This document shows positions 30,174 to 38,696 of a stretch of 64,000 bases of DNA, piece after piece. The stretch spans positions 1 to 64,000 of the forward strand of contig NZ_QJKI01000002.1 in the NCBI RefSeq assembly GCF_003201855.1, written 5' to 3'. Origin of the DNA: Rivihabitans pingtungensis. Its GTDB lineage: Bacteria; Pseudomonadota; Gammaproteobacteria; Burkholderiales; Aquaspirillaceae. Position 1 is the stretch's first letter. Each line of letters opens with the position of its first letter. The notes beneath the pieces were generated by a model that saw only the letters and a program-made list of their open reading frames with translations, searched no databases and was not told where the DNA came from. The position numbers and the translations under genes were made by a program.

Positions 30174-31334
30174 TTAGAAAGTGTGGTTCATGCCAATCAT
30201 CAACGACCGCGGATCCGCCCCCTTGCCGGCGCTCAGGCCCGAAGCGTTCAGGTTGCCGGTGGAGACAAAGTAATAACCCGCGTTGGCGGCGTTATACAGC
30301 CGGGCAAACTCGGCGTAGACCATGGTGCGCTTGGAGAGGTTATAGCTGGCAATCATGCTGATGAAGCGCGCGCCGGTGTCGTCGGTGTTGGCGGCGCCCG
30401 CCACCGAGCTATTCACCCGGCCAGCGCGGCCCACCGTCATGCCCACATACGCGGCGGGCGACAGCGATTGCCCCAGGTGCATGGCGTAGGCCATGCGCCG
30501 CACGCGGCCGCCTTCCGGGTAGCGGGTGGCCAGGTATTCCGCGCCCAGGCCCAGCAGCGTGCCCTGGTCAAAGCGCCAGGCGGTGACCAGCTTGGCGGCG
30601 TCGGTGCGCATGCCATCGTAGGCGGCGCCGCTGGTGTTGGTCAGGCTGCCGTTGCTGTCATTGGCGTGCAGATACACCAGATTGGCCACCAACTGGCCTT
30701 TTTTGTAGTCGGATTCGATTTGCCAGGCGCTGGGGCTGCCGCTGGCGCCACGGGTTTCGCCGGTGGCGTAGCTCAGGCTGCCCGTCCAGCCGTCCAGATT
30801 GGGGGTGTCGTAGCGCAGCACATTCACTGCGCGGCCGCCCATCAGCGCGGCGGTGCCGCGCTTGCTGTTGCCGGGCGTGGGGTTGTAGCCGCCAAAGGTG
30901 CCAAACACCGACAGAATCGACCCGGCCAGGCCGGCGTTGATGATGCGGCTCTCCATGCCGGCGATATGCGAAGTCCAGTACATATCGTAGCGCCCGGCAA
31001 TCGCCCGGCCCCAGCTGCCCTTCAGGCCAACAAAAGAATTGCGGTTGGCAAAGCCGCCGCAGCTGCCCGCACAGTTGTCCGGGTTGATGTCCTGCTCGAC
31101 CTGCCACACCGCTTTCAGGCCGTCGCCCAGGTCTTCTTCGCCCTTGAAGCCCAGATAGGACAAATTGCTGGTGACCCGCTGCATGGGCAGGATGTCCTGA
31201 CCATTGCCGGCGCCGCGCGCGGCGACGTGCTCCAGCGAGAGGTTGATCTTGCCGTAAATGGTGGTGTCGGCCAGGGCGCCCAGGCTGGCGCACGCCAGCG
31301 CCAGCGCGCTCAGGCGCAGAGTGTGATGAAACAT
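30174..31334 (-). CDS. Outer-membrane porin (Gram-negative trimeric porin family)
   Basis: A 386-residue porin. A signal peptide (MFHHTLRLSALALACASLGALA) leads into TTIYGKINLSLEHV. A general porin barrel follows with the family elements LSYLGFKGEEDLGDGLKAVWQVEQ, NSFVGLKGSWG and the terminal SLMIGMNHTF ending in Phe, required for barrel assembly. The ATG at 31334 follows GGGAG; the upstream frame is not coding. An unusual Cys pair (NCAGSCGG) lies in the first third, likely in an extracellular loop. It is followed by the acyl-CoA synthetase gene, and upstream lie a sigma-54-like promoter and enhancer-like repeats. Confidence 0.92.
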   Translation of the reverse strand: MFHHTLRLSALALACASLGALADTTIYGKINLSLEHVAARGAGNGQDILPMQRVTSNLSYLGFKGEEDLGDGLKAVWQVEQDINPDNCAGSCGGFANRNSFVGLKGSWGRAIAGRYDMYWTSHIAGMESRIINAGLAGSILSVFGTFGGYNPTPGNSKRGTAALMGGRAVNVLRYDTPNLDGWTGSLSYATGETRGASGSPSAWQIESDYKKGQLVANLVYLHANDSNGSLTNTSGAAYDGMRTDAAKLVTAWRFDQGTLLGLGAEYLATRYPEGGRVRRMAYAMHLGQSLSPAAYVGMTVGRAGRVNSSVAGAANTDDTGARFISMIASYNLSKRTMVYAEFARLYNAANAGYYFVSTGNLNASGLSAGKGADPRSLMIGMNHTF

Positions 31335-31466
31335 GTGTTTCTCCCTTGTAGTTGTTGTGCCGCACGTCTGTGCACGCGCTCCACACACCCGCCGGTCTGC
31401 GCCATTGGGCTGTCGCGTGGGGCGGCAGCCGGGGTGGCTGCCTGCGCTCGCGCGGCGGGCCGGCAT

Positions 31467-31482
31467 TGCAAGAGCGGGGCCA
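31467..31482 (-). promoter_or_regulatory. Candidate sigma-54 (-24/-12) promoter for the porin gene
   Basis: On the minus strand TGGCCCCGCTCTTGCA matches TGGCACR-N4-TTGCW at 14 of 16 positions counting degenerate ones, with the invariant GG and GC at correct spacing. Transcription would start near 31456, giving a ~120-base leader. That leader contains no other obvious promoter. Confidence 0.55.
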
Positions 31483-31535
31483 AGCGGGTTAATGGGCTGA
31501 TCTACAAGGGAAACTCAAAAAAATCAGTGTGTTTT

Positions 31536-31551
31536 GCCCGCAAAAGCGGGC
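31536..31551. other. Short hairpin upstream of the porin promoter
   Basis: GCCCGC-AAAA-GCGGGC, a perfect 6-bp stem with a 4-base loop, between the candidate -24/-12 promoter and the tandem dyads. Purpose unknown; it may help DNA bending or be chance. Confidence 0.4.
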
Positions 31552-31630
31552 GATTTGCGCCAGAAACTGTCCACTGAGTTGGAATCTTGGCCGAGGATGG
31601 CGCTAACTGATTGTTTTATATTGTGATAAA

Positions 31631-31672
31631 TTGTCTCGTTTTGTAGACGGGTTTGTCTGGGATTCGAGACAA
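31631..31672. promoter_or_regulatory. Tandem enhancer-like dyads upstream of the porin gene
   Basis: Dyad 1: TTGTCT (31653-31658), N8, AGACAA (31667-31672), perfect. Dyad 2: TTGTCT (31631-31636), N8, AGACGG (31645-31650), 4 of 6 in the right arm. The two are spaced exactly 22 bp, about two helical turns. They lie about 175-215 bp upstream of the predicted sigma-54 start, the usual place for activator-binding sites. The outer arms also form ATTGTCTCG / CGAGACAAT. Confidence 0.6.
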
Positions 31673-31706
31673 TGGCTTGCGCTGGGGTTGGCCACCTGGC
31701 TTGCCA

Positions 31707-31747
31707 TCAAAAAACACGCCCCCGACAGCGGCTGTCGGGGGCGTGTT
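31707..31747 (-). terminator. Terminator of the TPR/GT41 gene (minus strand)
   Basis: AACACGCCCCCGACAG and CTGTCGGGGGCGTGTT form a 16-bp stem with a CGG loop. On the minus strand it is followed by TTTTTTG. It isolates the GT41 gene from the porin regulatory region. Confidence 0.93.
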
Positions 31748-31765
31748 GTGTGCAATGAGCGGCGC

Positions 31766-33979
31766 TTAGCTGCGCGCCGCCCACATGCCACGCAAGGCCG
31801 TCTCCACCTGTTCGGCAAAGCGCTGCGGCTGGCGCAGCGGGCTGCTTTCCATCTCCACCCGCAGGCTCAAACGGGTGCGGTTCAGTTGCGGCAAATCGCT
31901 GGCCAGGGTTTTGGCGATGCGTACATAGTCCACCTTGCTGTGGGCAATCCACTGCGGGCAGCCCAGCGTGGTCAGCAGACTGGCGGCCGCGCGCGAGGCC
32001 GGCCGGGCGCCGGGCAGGGTGATCACTGGCACGCCCATCCACAGCAGCTCGCACGCCGACAGGCCCACGCTCACCGGAAAGCTATCCAGCGCAATATCAA
32101 TATCGTGGGCGCGCACCGCCAGCCGGCTGGGGTCGTGCGGCAACAGTTGCAGACGGTGGCCGCCAATGCCGCGCTCGGCAAACTGGGTGCTCAGCGCCAC
32201 ATGCAGCGGGCTGTCGCTGGCATCCAGGCCGGGCAGTTCCAGGCGCAGGCGTGAATCGGCCACCGCATGCAGAACCTGTGCCCACAGGGCAATCACTTCG
32301 CCATTCAGTTGCGCGGCCGGCAGGCAAGCGCCAAAGGTCACATGGCCGCGATGCAGCGCCGGTGCGCCGCGCACGGCGTAATCGCTGGATGGGCGCTGTT
32401 GCAGCACATGCCACAGTGGTTGGTGGCAATACTGGCCGTCGGCCAGCCGCCACAGCTGTTCGCGGTGCTGCGCCTCGACGCCGGCCGGGTGGGTGGCGGC
32501 GTCGGTCAGCCGCCAGTGCATGCGACTGAGCCCGCTGCCGTCGGCATGACCCAGCCAGCCCACTTGCAGCGGAGCGGCCTGACGGGCAAACACTGCCAGC
32601 CGATTGCCCGGCTGATGACCGTGCAAATCCACCAGAATGTCGATTTCGTCAGCGATGATCTGCGCCAGCAGGCTGTCGTCGTCCAGCCCGGCTACCTCGC
32701 GCCAGCCGGCGCAGGCGGCGCGCAGGCGCTCGGTGATGGCGTCGTGTTGCACGGCATCGTGATAGGCCCAGACTTCCAGCGAGCTGCTGGCCAACGCTTG
32801 CCACAGGGGCAACAGCACCTGGGCGTGCGGGTGGTCGCACAGGCCAGGGCCGATAAAGCCCACGCGCAAGGCGTCGTGTGCCTGGCGCGGTGTCGGCGCG
32901 GCGGGCTCGGGCCAGTGGGCTTCCAGTGTGGCGCCAGCGCTGAGGTGACGCTCGGCGGCAGCGGCGGCCGACAGCGCCGGTTGCAGCTGGCTCAGACGTA
33001 ACAGTGCAGATTCTGCCGCCCAGTTGGCGGGCTCCAGGGTCAGCGCCTGCCGCCAGGCCTCGGCGGCTTCATCCAGCCGGCCCAGCCCCTGGCATGCCTC
33101 GCCCAGCGCCAGCCAGACTTCCACTTCGTCTCCCTGCTGGCGGCTGGCCTGACGCAGTTTGCGCCAGGCTTCGGTGTAACGCTGTGCGGCCAGCGCGGCC
33201 AGCCCCTGCGCCAATGCTTGGGGATCGTGGTCTGTCTCGGCCTCTGCTGGCATCGGTGTGGGCTCAAAGGCGGCGGCTGGCGTCATGGTTTCTGGCTGGT
33301 CGGGCATGGCTGCCGATACCTCAGCCCCCTGCTGCTCCGGTACTTCTGCGGTTTCTGTCGCTGTCGGCGCAAGCGGTTCTGCCGGGGTAGGCTCTTGCGC
33401 CGGCTCACGGATGTCTGCCGGTTCTGTGGTTTCTGTTGCCGTCGGCGCCAGCGGTTCTGTCGGGGTAGGCTCTTCCACTGGCTCACGGATGTCTGCCGGT
33501 TCTGCGGTTTCCGCTGCCGTCGGCGTTTCTTCCTGAGTCGGGGTGTCGGTCTGCGCTGCCGTATCGGTTGACGGAGTGGCTTCGCCTGGCGTGTCTGGTG
33601 CGGCGCCGGGCAAAAGCTCCAGTTGGCGGGCGATGGCGTCCACCGGTTCGCCGTCCAGGCCCAATTCGCGGCCTTGTGCCAGCACGGCGCGGGCCAGGTC
33701 GAACTGGCCGATGCGCATCAGCGCCTGTAGATAGCTGATCCAGAATTGACCATGCTGAGGGTAGGCTTGCAGCACGCCGCGCAGCAGTTCCAGCGCGGTG
33801 TCGTGCTGCTCCACTTGCAGGGCGAGAATGCCCAGGTTGTGCCAGGCGTCGGGGTGGTTGGCTTGTTCGGCCAGAATGGCGCGGTAACCTTGCTCGGCCT
33901 CGGCCAGTTCTCCCGCTTGGTGATGGGCGATGGCGGCCTGGAGTTGGGCGGCAAGATCGGGGGCGGTGGGCTCGGACAT
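31766..33979 (-). CDS. TPR protein with OGT/SPINDLY-type (GT41) glycosyltransferase domain
   Basis: A 737-residue protein. TPR units at residues ~1-100 (AELAEAEQGYRAILAEQANHPDAWHNLG) are followed by a Pro/Thr/Glu-rich linker at ~105-235 with a 26-residue tandem repeat. A second TPR segment is at ~240-320. A C-terminal GT41-like domain has RVGFIGPGLCDHPHAQVLLP, DEIDILVDLHGHQPGNRLAVFARQAAPLQVGWLGHADGSG and CELLWMGVPVITLPGARPASR. This resembles bacterial O-GlcNAc transferase-like proteins, but the donor and target are unknown. The ATG at 33979 was preferred over a TTG four codons upstream; neither has a strong ribosome site. No signal peptide was seen. Confidence 0.8.
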   Translation of the reverse strand: MSEPTAPDLAAQLQAAIAHHQAGELAEAEQGYRAILAEQANHPDAWHNLGILALQVEQHDTALELLRGVLQAYPQHGQFWISYLQALMRIGQFDLARAVLAQGRELGLDGEPVDAIARQLELLPGAAPDTPGEATPSTDTAAQTDTPTQEETPTAAETAEPADIREPVEEPTPTEPLAPTATETTEPADIREPAQEPTPAEPLAPTATETAEVPEQQGAEVSAAMPDQPETMTPAAAFEPTPMPAEAETDHDPQALAQGLAALAAQRYTEAWRKLRQASRQQGDEVEVWLALGEACQGLGRLDEAAEAWRQALTLEPANWAAESALLRLSQLQPALSAAAAAERHLSAGATLEAHWPEPAAPTPRQAHDALRVGFIGPGLCDHPHAQVLLPLWQALASSSLEVWAYHDAVQHDAITERLRAACAGWREVAGLDDDSLLAQIIADEIDILVDLHGHQPGNRLAVFARQAAPLQVGWLGHADGSGLSRMHWRLTDAATHPAGVEAQHREQLWRLADGQYCHQPLWHVLQQRPSSDYAVRGAPALHRGHVTFGACLPAAQLNGEVIALWAQVLHAVADSRLRLELPGLDASDSPLHVALSTQFAERGIGGHRLQLLPHDPSRLAVRAHDIDIALDSFPVSVGLSACELLWMGVPVITLPGARPASRAAASLLTTLGCPQWIAHSKVDYVRIAKTLASDLPQLNRTRLSLRVEMESSPLRQPQRFAEQVETALRGMWAARS
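33346..33501. repeat. 78-bp in-frame tandem repeat in the GT41 linker
   Basis: CTCACGGATGTCTGCCGGTT recurs at 33403 and 33481, exactly 78 bp (26 codons) apart, with about two full units. The repeat encodes alternating EPADIREP and EPLAPTATET blocks. Unit number could vary between strains by slippage without frameshift. Confidence 0.85.
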
Positions 33980-34103
33980 GACGGCAATCAATCAAGATGG
34001 CCCGCTGTGCGGGATGACGCGGGCGCTAGGTAAAACTCCTGATTATTGGTGGCGACAGGGGGCTTGTCCAGCGTTTGCAGCGGAGTTTTCGCCCGGCCTG
34101 GCG

Positions 34104-35501
34104 TCAGCCTTCGTGTCCGCCCAGCCCGTACTGCGCCAGTTTTTTATACAGGGTGGCGCGTGAGACGCCCAATTGGCGGGCGGCGTCCACCACCCGGCCT
34201 TGTTGCTCGACCAGCGCGGCCTGAATCATCTGCCGCTCGGTGGCGGCCACCGCGTCGGCCAGGGTGCGCGCAGGCGGCGCGGCCGGGGTGGGGTCGGGCA
34301 GAAAGGGGCGCAGCTCGGCGGCGCCCAGGGTGTCGCCGTCGGTCATCGCCACGGCTTGTTCCAGGGTGTTGCGCAATTGCCGCAGATTGCCCGGCCAGCG
34401 TTGTTCGCGCAGCAGCGCCAGCGCGGCGGCGTCGATGTCGCGCGGCAGCGAGCCGGTTTTTTCCGCCAGCCGGGCCAGGATGAATTCGCACAGGCTGGGC
34501 AGGTCGTCCAGCCGCTGGCGCAGCGGCGGCAGGGTGAGCGGCAGCACGTTCAGCCGATAGTACAAATCTGCCCGAAAACTGCCGTCGGCCACCCGGCGCG
34601 GCAGGTCGGCGCTGGTGGCGGCAATCACCCGCAAATCCACCGGACACACCCGATTGCTGCCCAGCGGCTCGACTTCTTTTTCTTGCAGCACGCGCAGCAG
34701 CTTGGCTTGCAGGTTCAGCGGCATATCGCCGATTTCATCCAGAAACAGCGTGCCGCCGTCGGCCAGCTGGATTTTGCCCAGACGGCCCTTGCGGTCGGCG
34801 CCGGTGTAGGCGCCGGCGGCGGCGCCAAATAATTCGGCTTCCAGCAGGCTATCGGGAATGGCGGCGACATTGATGGCGACAAACGGCTTGCCGGTGCGGG
34901 CGGATTCGGCGTGGATGGCGTGCGCCAGCAGCTCTTTGCCGGTGCCGGTTTCGCCCAGCAGCAGCACGGTGCTGTCCTGACGGGCGGCGCGCTTGAGCTG
35001 CTGCATGGCGCTGGAGTGGCCCACCATATCGGCCAGGGTGTATTTATTGCTGCGCGCCTGCAACAGCGCGCTTTGCGTGCATTCCAGCTGGCTTTGCAGG
35101 CGGGCGAATTTGGCCAGCAGCGGCTTGATGTGTTTGCTGCTTTCATACAACACAAAGCCCAGCGCGCCAATCACCTCGCCGTGCTCGTCCTTGAGCGGCA
35201 CCCGCGAAATCACAAAGCTGCGCTCGCTGATTGTCCAGATGTCCAGCAGGATGGGGCGGCCGGTTTCGACCACTTCCGGCATTTGCGAATGCGGGGTGAG
35301 CTCCAGAATATGCCGGCCCAGCGCGTCTTCCGGGCGGGTCAGGCCCAGGGCTTCCAGATAGGGTTTGCTGATCCACACCACACGGGCGTGACGATCCACC
35401 GCCACCGCGCCGTCGCAGTGCTCGATCCATTCGGCCAATTGCTGGGAGATTTCTTTGCGCCAGAAGGTCAGGTGCGCCAGCACATGTTCGGGGTGGTTCA
35501 T
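34104..35501 (-). CDS. PAS-domain sigma-54-dependent transcriptional activator
   Basis: A 465-residue enhancer-binding protein. An N-terminal PAS-like sensor (residues ~22-125; [23 protein letters not shown]) is followed by an AAA+ domain with Walker A GETGTGKE (183-190). The sigma-54 contact loop is GAYTGA (230-235), the Phe-to-Tyr variant of GAFTGA. Walker B is [12 protein letters not shown] Fis-type helix-turn-helix at the C-terminus reads [20 protein letters not shown]. The PAS domain suggests response to a small ligand or redox signal rather than a kinase. The ATG at 35501 was chosen where similarity begins. The nearest plausible target is the porin/acyl-CoA synthetase pair downstream on the same strand. 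Confidence 0.92.
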   Translation of the reverse strand: MNHPEHVLAHLTFWRKEISQQLAEWIEHCDGAVAVDRHARVVWISKPYLEALGLTRPEDALGRHILELTPHSQMPEVVETGRPILLDIWTISERSFVISRVPLKDEHGEVIGALGFVLYESSKHIKPLLAKFARLQSQLECTQSALLQARSNKYTLADMVGHSSAMQQLKRAARQDSTVLLLGETGTGKELLAHAIHAESARTGKPFVAINVAAIPDSLLEAELFGAAAGAYTGADRKGRLGKIQLADGGTLFLDEIGDMPLNLQAKLLRVLQEKEVEPLGSNRVCPVDLRVIAATSADLPRRVADGSFRADLYYRLNVLPLTLPPLRQRLDDLPSLCEFILARLAEKTGSLPRDIDAAALALLREQRWPGNLRQLRNTLEQAVAMTDGDTLGAAELRPFLPDPTPAAPPARTLADAVAATERQMIQAALVEQQGRVVDAARQLGVSRATLYKKLAQYGLGGHEG

Positions 35502-35512
35502 CAGGACGGCTC

Positions 35513-35528
35513 GCAAACAGATGTTTGC
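35513..35528. promoter_or_regulatory. Palindromic operator candidate upstream of the sigma-54 activator gene
   Basis: GCAAACA-GA-TGTTTGC, a perfect 7-bp inverted repeat beginning 12 bp upstream of the ATG. At this position it could be an operator for repression or autoregulation. It does not match the TTGTCT dyads at 31631-31672. Confidence 0.5.
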
Positions 35529-35594
35529 TCGGGATTGTAGCGCGACGGGGCGACGCAGGCGCGCTATTGCACGCGCGCGTCGCACCAGGATGGT

Positions 35595-35707
35595 GAGTCG
35601 CGCACAAAACTCAGCGCAGCGGTCCTGGCGAGGCGCACGACCGTAGACAGTACAAGAAGTACGGCAAGGTCGTGCAACAAGGCCAGGAGAGTTTTGTTTG
35701 CGACTCT
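35595..35707 (-). repeat. Palindromic repeat family A copy, reverse orientation
   Basis: It begins GAGTCGCGCACAAAACTCAGCGCAGC, contains GACAGTACAAGAAGTACGGCAAGG and ends GAGAGTTTTGTTTGCGACTCT. It fills the gap between the sigma-54 activator start and the stop of the GNAT gene. Confidence 0.85.
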
Positions 35708-36162
35708 TACCCGTCGGCCAGCTTACGGGTAAAGTGGAAGGACGAAATCACCATCCCCTTGCGGAAATACAGCCGGTGGGCGTCGGTGCGCCAGGTGCCA
35801 GAATCCAGCGCCAGCCACTCGGCGCCGCGCGAGCGGGCCAGCGTTTCGCACCAGTCCAGCAAGGCGCCGCCCACGCCCTGCGAGCGGGTGGCTTGATCGG
35901 TCACCAGATCGTCCACATACAGCCGCAGGTTTTCGTAGGTGTTTTCGTACAGGCGATACAAGGCCAGGCCCAGCACGCGCCCGTCGTGCACGGCCACCAC
36001 CATGCGCGCGCCGCCGGCAAACACCCGTGCCATTTTGGCCGGGTAGTCTTCGGGCAGCATCGGCCGCAGCTGGCGGTGAACCTCGCCAGCTGCCGCCAGC
36101 AGCGCCGGCTCGATGATCTGTCCCGCTTCGTCAGTGACCGGGACTACGCGCAGCGCCACCAT
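35707..36162 (-). CDS. GNAT family N-acetyltransferase
   Basis: A 151-residue acetyltransferase. The acetyl-CoA-binding motif A is DDLVTDQATRSQGVGGALLDWCETLA, and motif B is YFRKGMVISSFHFTRKL near the end. The acceptor is unknown. Its start lies 3 bp after the stop of the MaoC gene on the same strand, so the two are probably co-transcribed. A family A repeat begins at its stop. Confidence 0.87.
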   Translation of the reverse strand: MVALRVVPVTDEAGQIIEPALLAAAGEVHRQLRPMLPEDYPAKMARVFAGGARMVVAVHDGRVLGLALYRLYENTYENLRLYVDDLVTDQATRSQGVGGALLDWCETLARSRGAEWLALDSGTWRTDAHRLYFRKGMVISSFHFTRKLADG

Positions 36163-36165
36163 GAC

Positions 36166-36585
36166 TCAGGCCTTGCTCGGGGCGATCACCACGGCTTCGC
36201 CTTCGATCACCACGGTGTCTTTGACTTTACACACGGTGGTCAGGGTGACGCGCTTTTTGGCCGGATCGAGCGCGGCCACGGTGGCGGTGGCGGTCACGGT
36301 GTCGCCAATGCGCACCGGGGCCTTGAACTTCAGCGTCTGGCCCAGGTAGATGGCGCCTTCGCCCGGCAGGCGGGTGCCCAACACGGCAGAAATGAAGCCA
36401 GCCGAGAGCATGCCGTGGGCGATGCGGCTCTTGAACATCGAGTTTTCGGCATACTCGGCGTTCAGATGCACCGGGTTGTTGTCGCCAGATACGGCAGAAA
36501 ACAGCAGAATGTCCGCTTCCGTCACGGTTTTGGCGTATTCGGCGCTCTGACCAACGGAGAGATCTTCGAAGTAAACAGTAGGCAC
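36166..36585 (-). CDS. MaoC family (R)-specific enoyl-CoA hydratase (PhaJ-like)
   Basis: A 139-residue hot-dog fold hydratase. The active-site motif is AVSGDNNPVHLNAEYA (Asp and His), then RIAHGMLSAGFISAVLGTRLPG, typical of PhaJ-type enzymes. Those hydrate trans-2-enoyl-CoA to (R)-3-hydroxyacyl-CoA, linking beta-oxidation to polyhydroxyalkanoate synthesis. The start is a GTG at 36585, preceded by GAGGAG; longer starts would add unrelated residues. It is divergent from etfBA and the acyl-CoA dehydrogenase and co-directional with the GNAT gene. No PHA synthase is in the window. Confidence 0.88.
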   Translation of the reverse strand: MPTVYFEDLSVGQSAEYAKTVTEADILLFSAVSGDNNPVHLNAEYAENSMFKSRIAHGMLSAGFISAVLGTRLPGEGAIYLGQTLKFKAPVRIGDTVTATATVAALDPAKKRVTLTTVCKVKDTVVIEGEAVVIAPSKA

Positions 36586-36603
36586 GACTGACTCCTCGGT
36601 TAT

Positions 36604-36616
36604 GTTGCACTGCAAC
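36604..36616. promoter_or_regulatory. Palindrome upstream of the MaoC gene
   Basis: GTTGCA-C-TGCAAC, a perfect 6-bp inverted repeat starting 19 bp upstream of the GTG start. The TGC...GCA form recalls sites reported for the PHA regulator PhaR, but the assignment is only suggestive. Confidence 0.35.
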
Positions 36617-36705
36617 GTGGAACTTGCCATTCTGAGGTCAGCCGCGCAAAAATGCAATTTGCCTTGCACACTGCCCACTTGCCATCAGCGAGTTTGCAGA
36701 GTACA

Positions 36706-36723
36706 TTCAAACAGTCGTTTAAA
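36706..36723. promoter_or_regulatory. Inverted repeat upstream of etfB
   Basis: TTCAAAC-AGTC-GTTTAAA (6 of 7 arms complementary), about 92 bp before the etfB ATG. Its CAAAC-N4-GTTT core resembles binding sites described for TetR-type fatty-acid regulators such as PsrA. Confidence 0.4.
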
Positions 36724-36814
36724 AATCGGCTGCGCGCGCGCATGCGTGCGTGCGGGCGCCCGTGCAGGGCATGTTTTTAGCCACTCACACTGACACATCT
36801 GCAGCTGGAGGAAT

Positions 36815-37564
36815 ATGAAAGTCCTAGTCGCCGTGAAACGCGTTGTGGATTACAACGTGAAAGTCCGCGTTAAAGCGGACGGGTCTGACGTTGATGTTGC
36901 CAACGTCAAGATGTCGATGAACCCGTTTGACGAAATCGCCGTCGAAGAAGCCGTTCGTCTGAAAGAAGCCGGCAAGGCCACCGAAATCGTCGCCGTCTCC
37001 ATGGGCGTCAAGCAGTGCGAAGAAACCCTGCGCACCGCGCTGGCCATGGGCGCCGACCGCGCCATTCACGTCGAAACCGACGCTGAATTGCAGCCGCTGG
37101 CCGTGGCCAAGCTGCTCAAGCAAGTGGCCGTCAAAGAAGCCCCGCAACTGGTGATTCTGGGCAAGCAGGCCATTGATGACGACGCCAACCAAACCGGCCA
37201 GATGACCGCCGCGCTGCTGGGCTGGGCGCAAGGCACGTTTGCCTCCAAGGTTGAATTGGGCGATGGCTCGGTGAACGTCACCCGCGAAGTGGATGGCGGT
37301 CTGGAAACCGTCAAGCTCAGCCTGCCGGCCGTGCTGACCACCGACCTGCGCCTGAACGAGCCGCGCTACGTCAAGCTGCCCAACATCATGGCCGCCAAGA
37401 AAAAGCCGCTGGACAAAACCAGCCCGGCCGATCTGGGTGTGGACGTGACCCCGCGCCTGAAAACCCTGAAAGTCGCCGAGCCGGCCAAGCGCTCCGCCGG
37501 CGTCAAGGTGGCCAACGCAGCCGAGCTGGTGGCCAAACTGAAAAACGAAGCAAAGGTGCTGTAA
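36815..37564 (+). CDS. etfB: Electron transfer flavoprotein subunit beta
   Basis: A 249-residue ETF beta subunit that binds AMP and pairs with EtfA to carry electrons from acyl-CoA dehydrogenases to ETF-quinone oxidoreductase. The N-terminus [20 protein letters not shown] and the ETF-beta signature near [30 protein letters not shown] are complete. The ATG follows CTGGAGGAAT. Its stop is 4 bp before etfA, and the acyl-CoA dehydrogenase gene follows. Confidence 0.97.
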   Translation: MKVLVAVKRVVDYNVKVRVKADGSDVDVANVKMSMNPFDEIAVEEAVRLKEAGKATEIVAVSMGVKQCEETLRTALAMGADRAIHVETDAELQPLAVAKLLKQVAVKEAPQLVILGKQAIDDDANQTGQMTAALLGWAQGTFASKVELGDGSVNVTREVDGGLETVKLSLPAVLTTDLRLNEPRYVKLPNIMAAKKKPLDKTSPADLGVDVTPRLKTLKVAEPAKRSAGVKVANAAELVAKLKNEAKVL

Positions 37565-37568
37565 TACT

Positions 37569-38507
37569 ATGGCTATCCTGGTTATCGCCGAACACGACAA
37601 CAGCCAGATCAAGTCTGGCACTCTGAACACCGTCACCGCCGCGCAAAAGCTGGGCAGCGATGTCCACCTGCTGGTGGCTGGCGCTGGCTGCGCCGCCGCT
37701 GCGGACGCCGCCAAGCAGATTGCTGGCGTGAGCAAGGTGCTGCTGGCTGACGCCGCCGCCCTGGCCCACCCGCTGGCCGAGAACCTCACCCCGCTGGTGG
37801 TGGATCTGGCCAAGCAATACAGCCATGTGCTGGCCCCGGCCACCACCTTTGGCAAAAACCTGCTGCCGCGCGTGGCTGCCCTGCTGGACGTCGCCCAGAT
37901 CAGCGAAATCACCGCTGTGGAAAGCGCCGACACCTTTGTGCGCCCGGTGTACGCCGGCAACGTGATGGCCACCGTGCAATCCAGCGACGCCATCAAGGTG
38001 ATCACCGTTCGCACCACCGCCTTTGAAGCCGCCGCTGTCTCCGGTGGCGCCGCCGCCGTGGAAGCCGTCTCTGGCGCTGCCGACGCTGGCCTGTCCAGCT
38101 TTGTCAGCCAGGAACTCACCGTGTCTGACCGCCCGGAACTGGCTGCCGCCAAGATCGTGGTGTCTGGTGGCCGCGCACTGGGTTCGGCTGAGCAATTCAA
38201 GGCCGTGATCGAGCCGCTGGCCGACAAACTGGGCGCTGCCGTGGGCGCATCCCGCGCCGCTGTGGACGCCGGCTACGCGCCGAACGACTACCAAGTGGGC
38301 CAAACCGGCAAAGTGGTGGCGCCGCAGCTGTACGTGGCCGTGGGCATTTCTGGCGCCATCCAGCACCTGGCCGGCATGAAGGACTCCAAAGTCATCGTCG
38401 CCATCAACAAAGACGAAGAAGCCCCGATCTTCCAGGTGGCGGATTACGGCATTGTGGGCGACCTGTTCAGCGTGCTGCCGGAACTGATGACCGAATTGTC
38501 CAAGTAA
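37569..38507 (+). CDS. etfA: Electron transfer flavoprotein subunit alpha
   Basis: A 312-residue ETF alpha subunit. The N-terminal domain starts [21 protein letters not shown]. The FAD-binding C-terminal domain has the signature [34 protein letters not shown]. It is translated directly after etfB. Confidence 0.97.
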   Translation: MAILVIAEHDNSQIKSGTLNTVTAAQKLGSDVHLLVAGAGCAAAADAAKQIAGVSKVLLADAAALAHPLAENLTPLVVDLAKQYSHVLAPATTFGKNLLPRVAALLDVAQISEITAVESADTFVRPVYAGNVMATVQSSDAIKVITVRTTAFEAAAVSGGAAAVEAVSGAADAGLSSFVSQELTVSDRPELAAAKIVVSGGRALGSAEQFKAVIEPLADKLGAAVGASRAAVDAGYAPNDYQVGQTGKVVAPQLYVAVGISGAIQHLAGMKDSKVIVAINKDEEAPIFQVADYGIVGDLFSVLPELMTELSK

Positions 38508-38696
38508 GCAAGACGCGCGGATGGCCCTGGCCACACAGGGCCGGCGCCCAGACGCCGCCAGAAGCGTCGGTCGCCACGCCTGCCCGGACAACCCGGCGGG
38601 TGAATCCACACGGCTGTCACCAGAGTAGAGTCAGAGCGCCCGTCTGGCGGAGAGAACTCTGAGTGGTGGCCGTTTCTACATCGCAGAGGAGTAAGC

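Noticed and set aside
28458..31577. 1039-residue frame opposite acyl-CoA synthetase and porin
   Set aside because: Crosses two clear genes and their intergenic palindrome; composition of a shadow frame.
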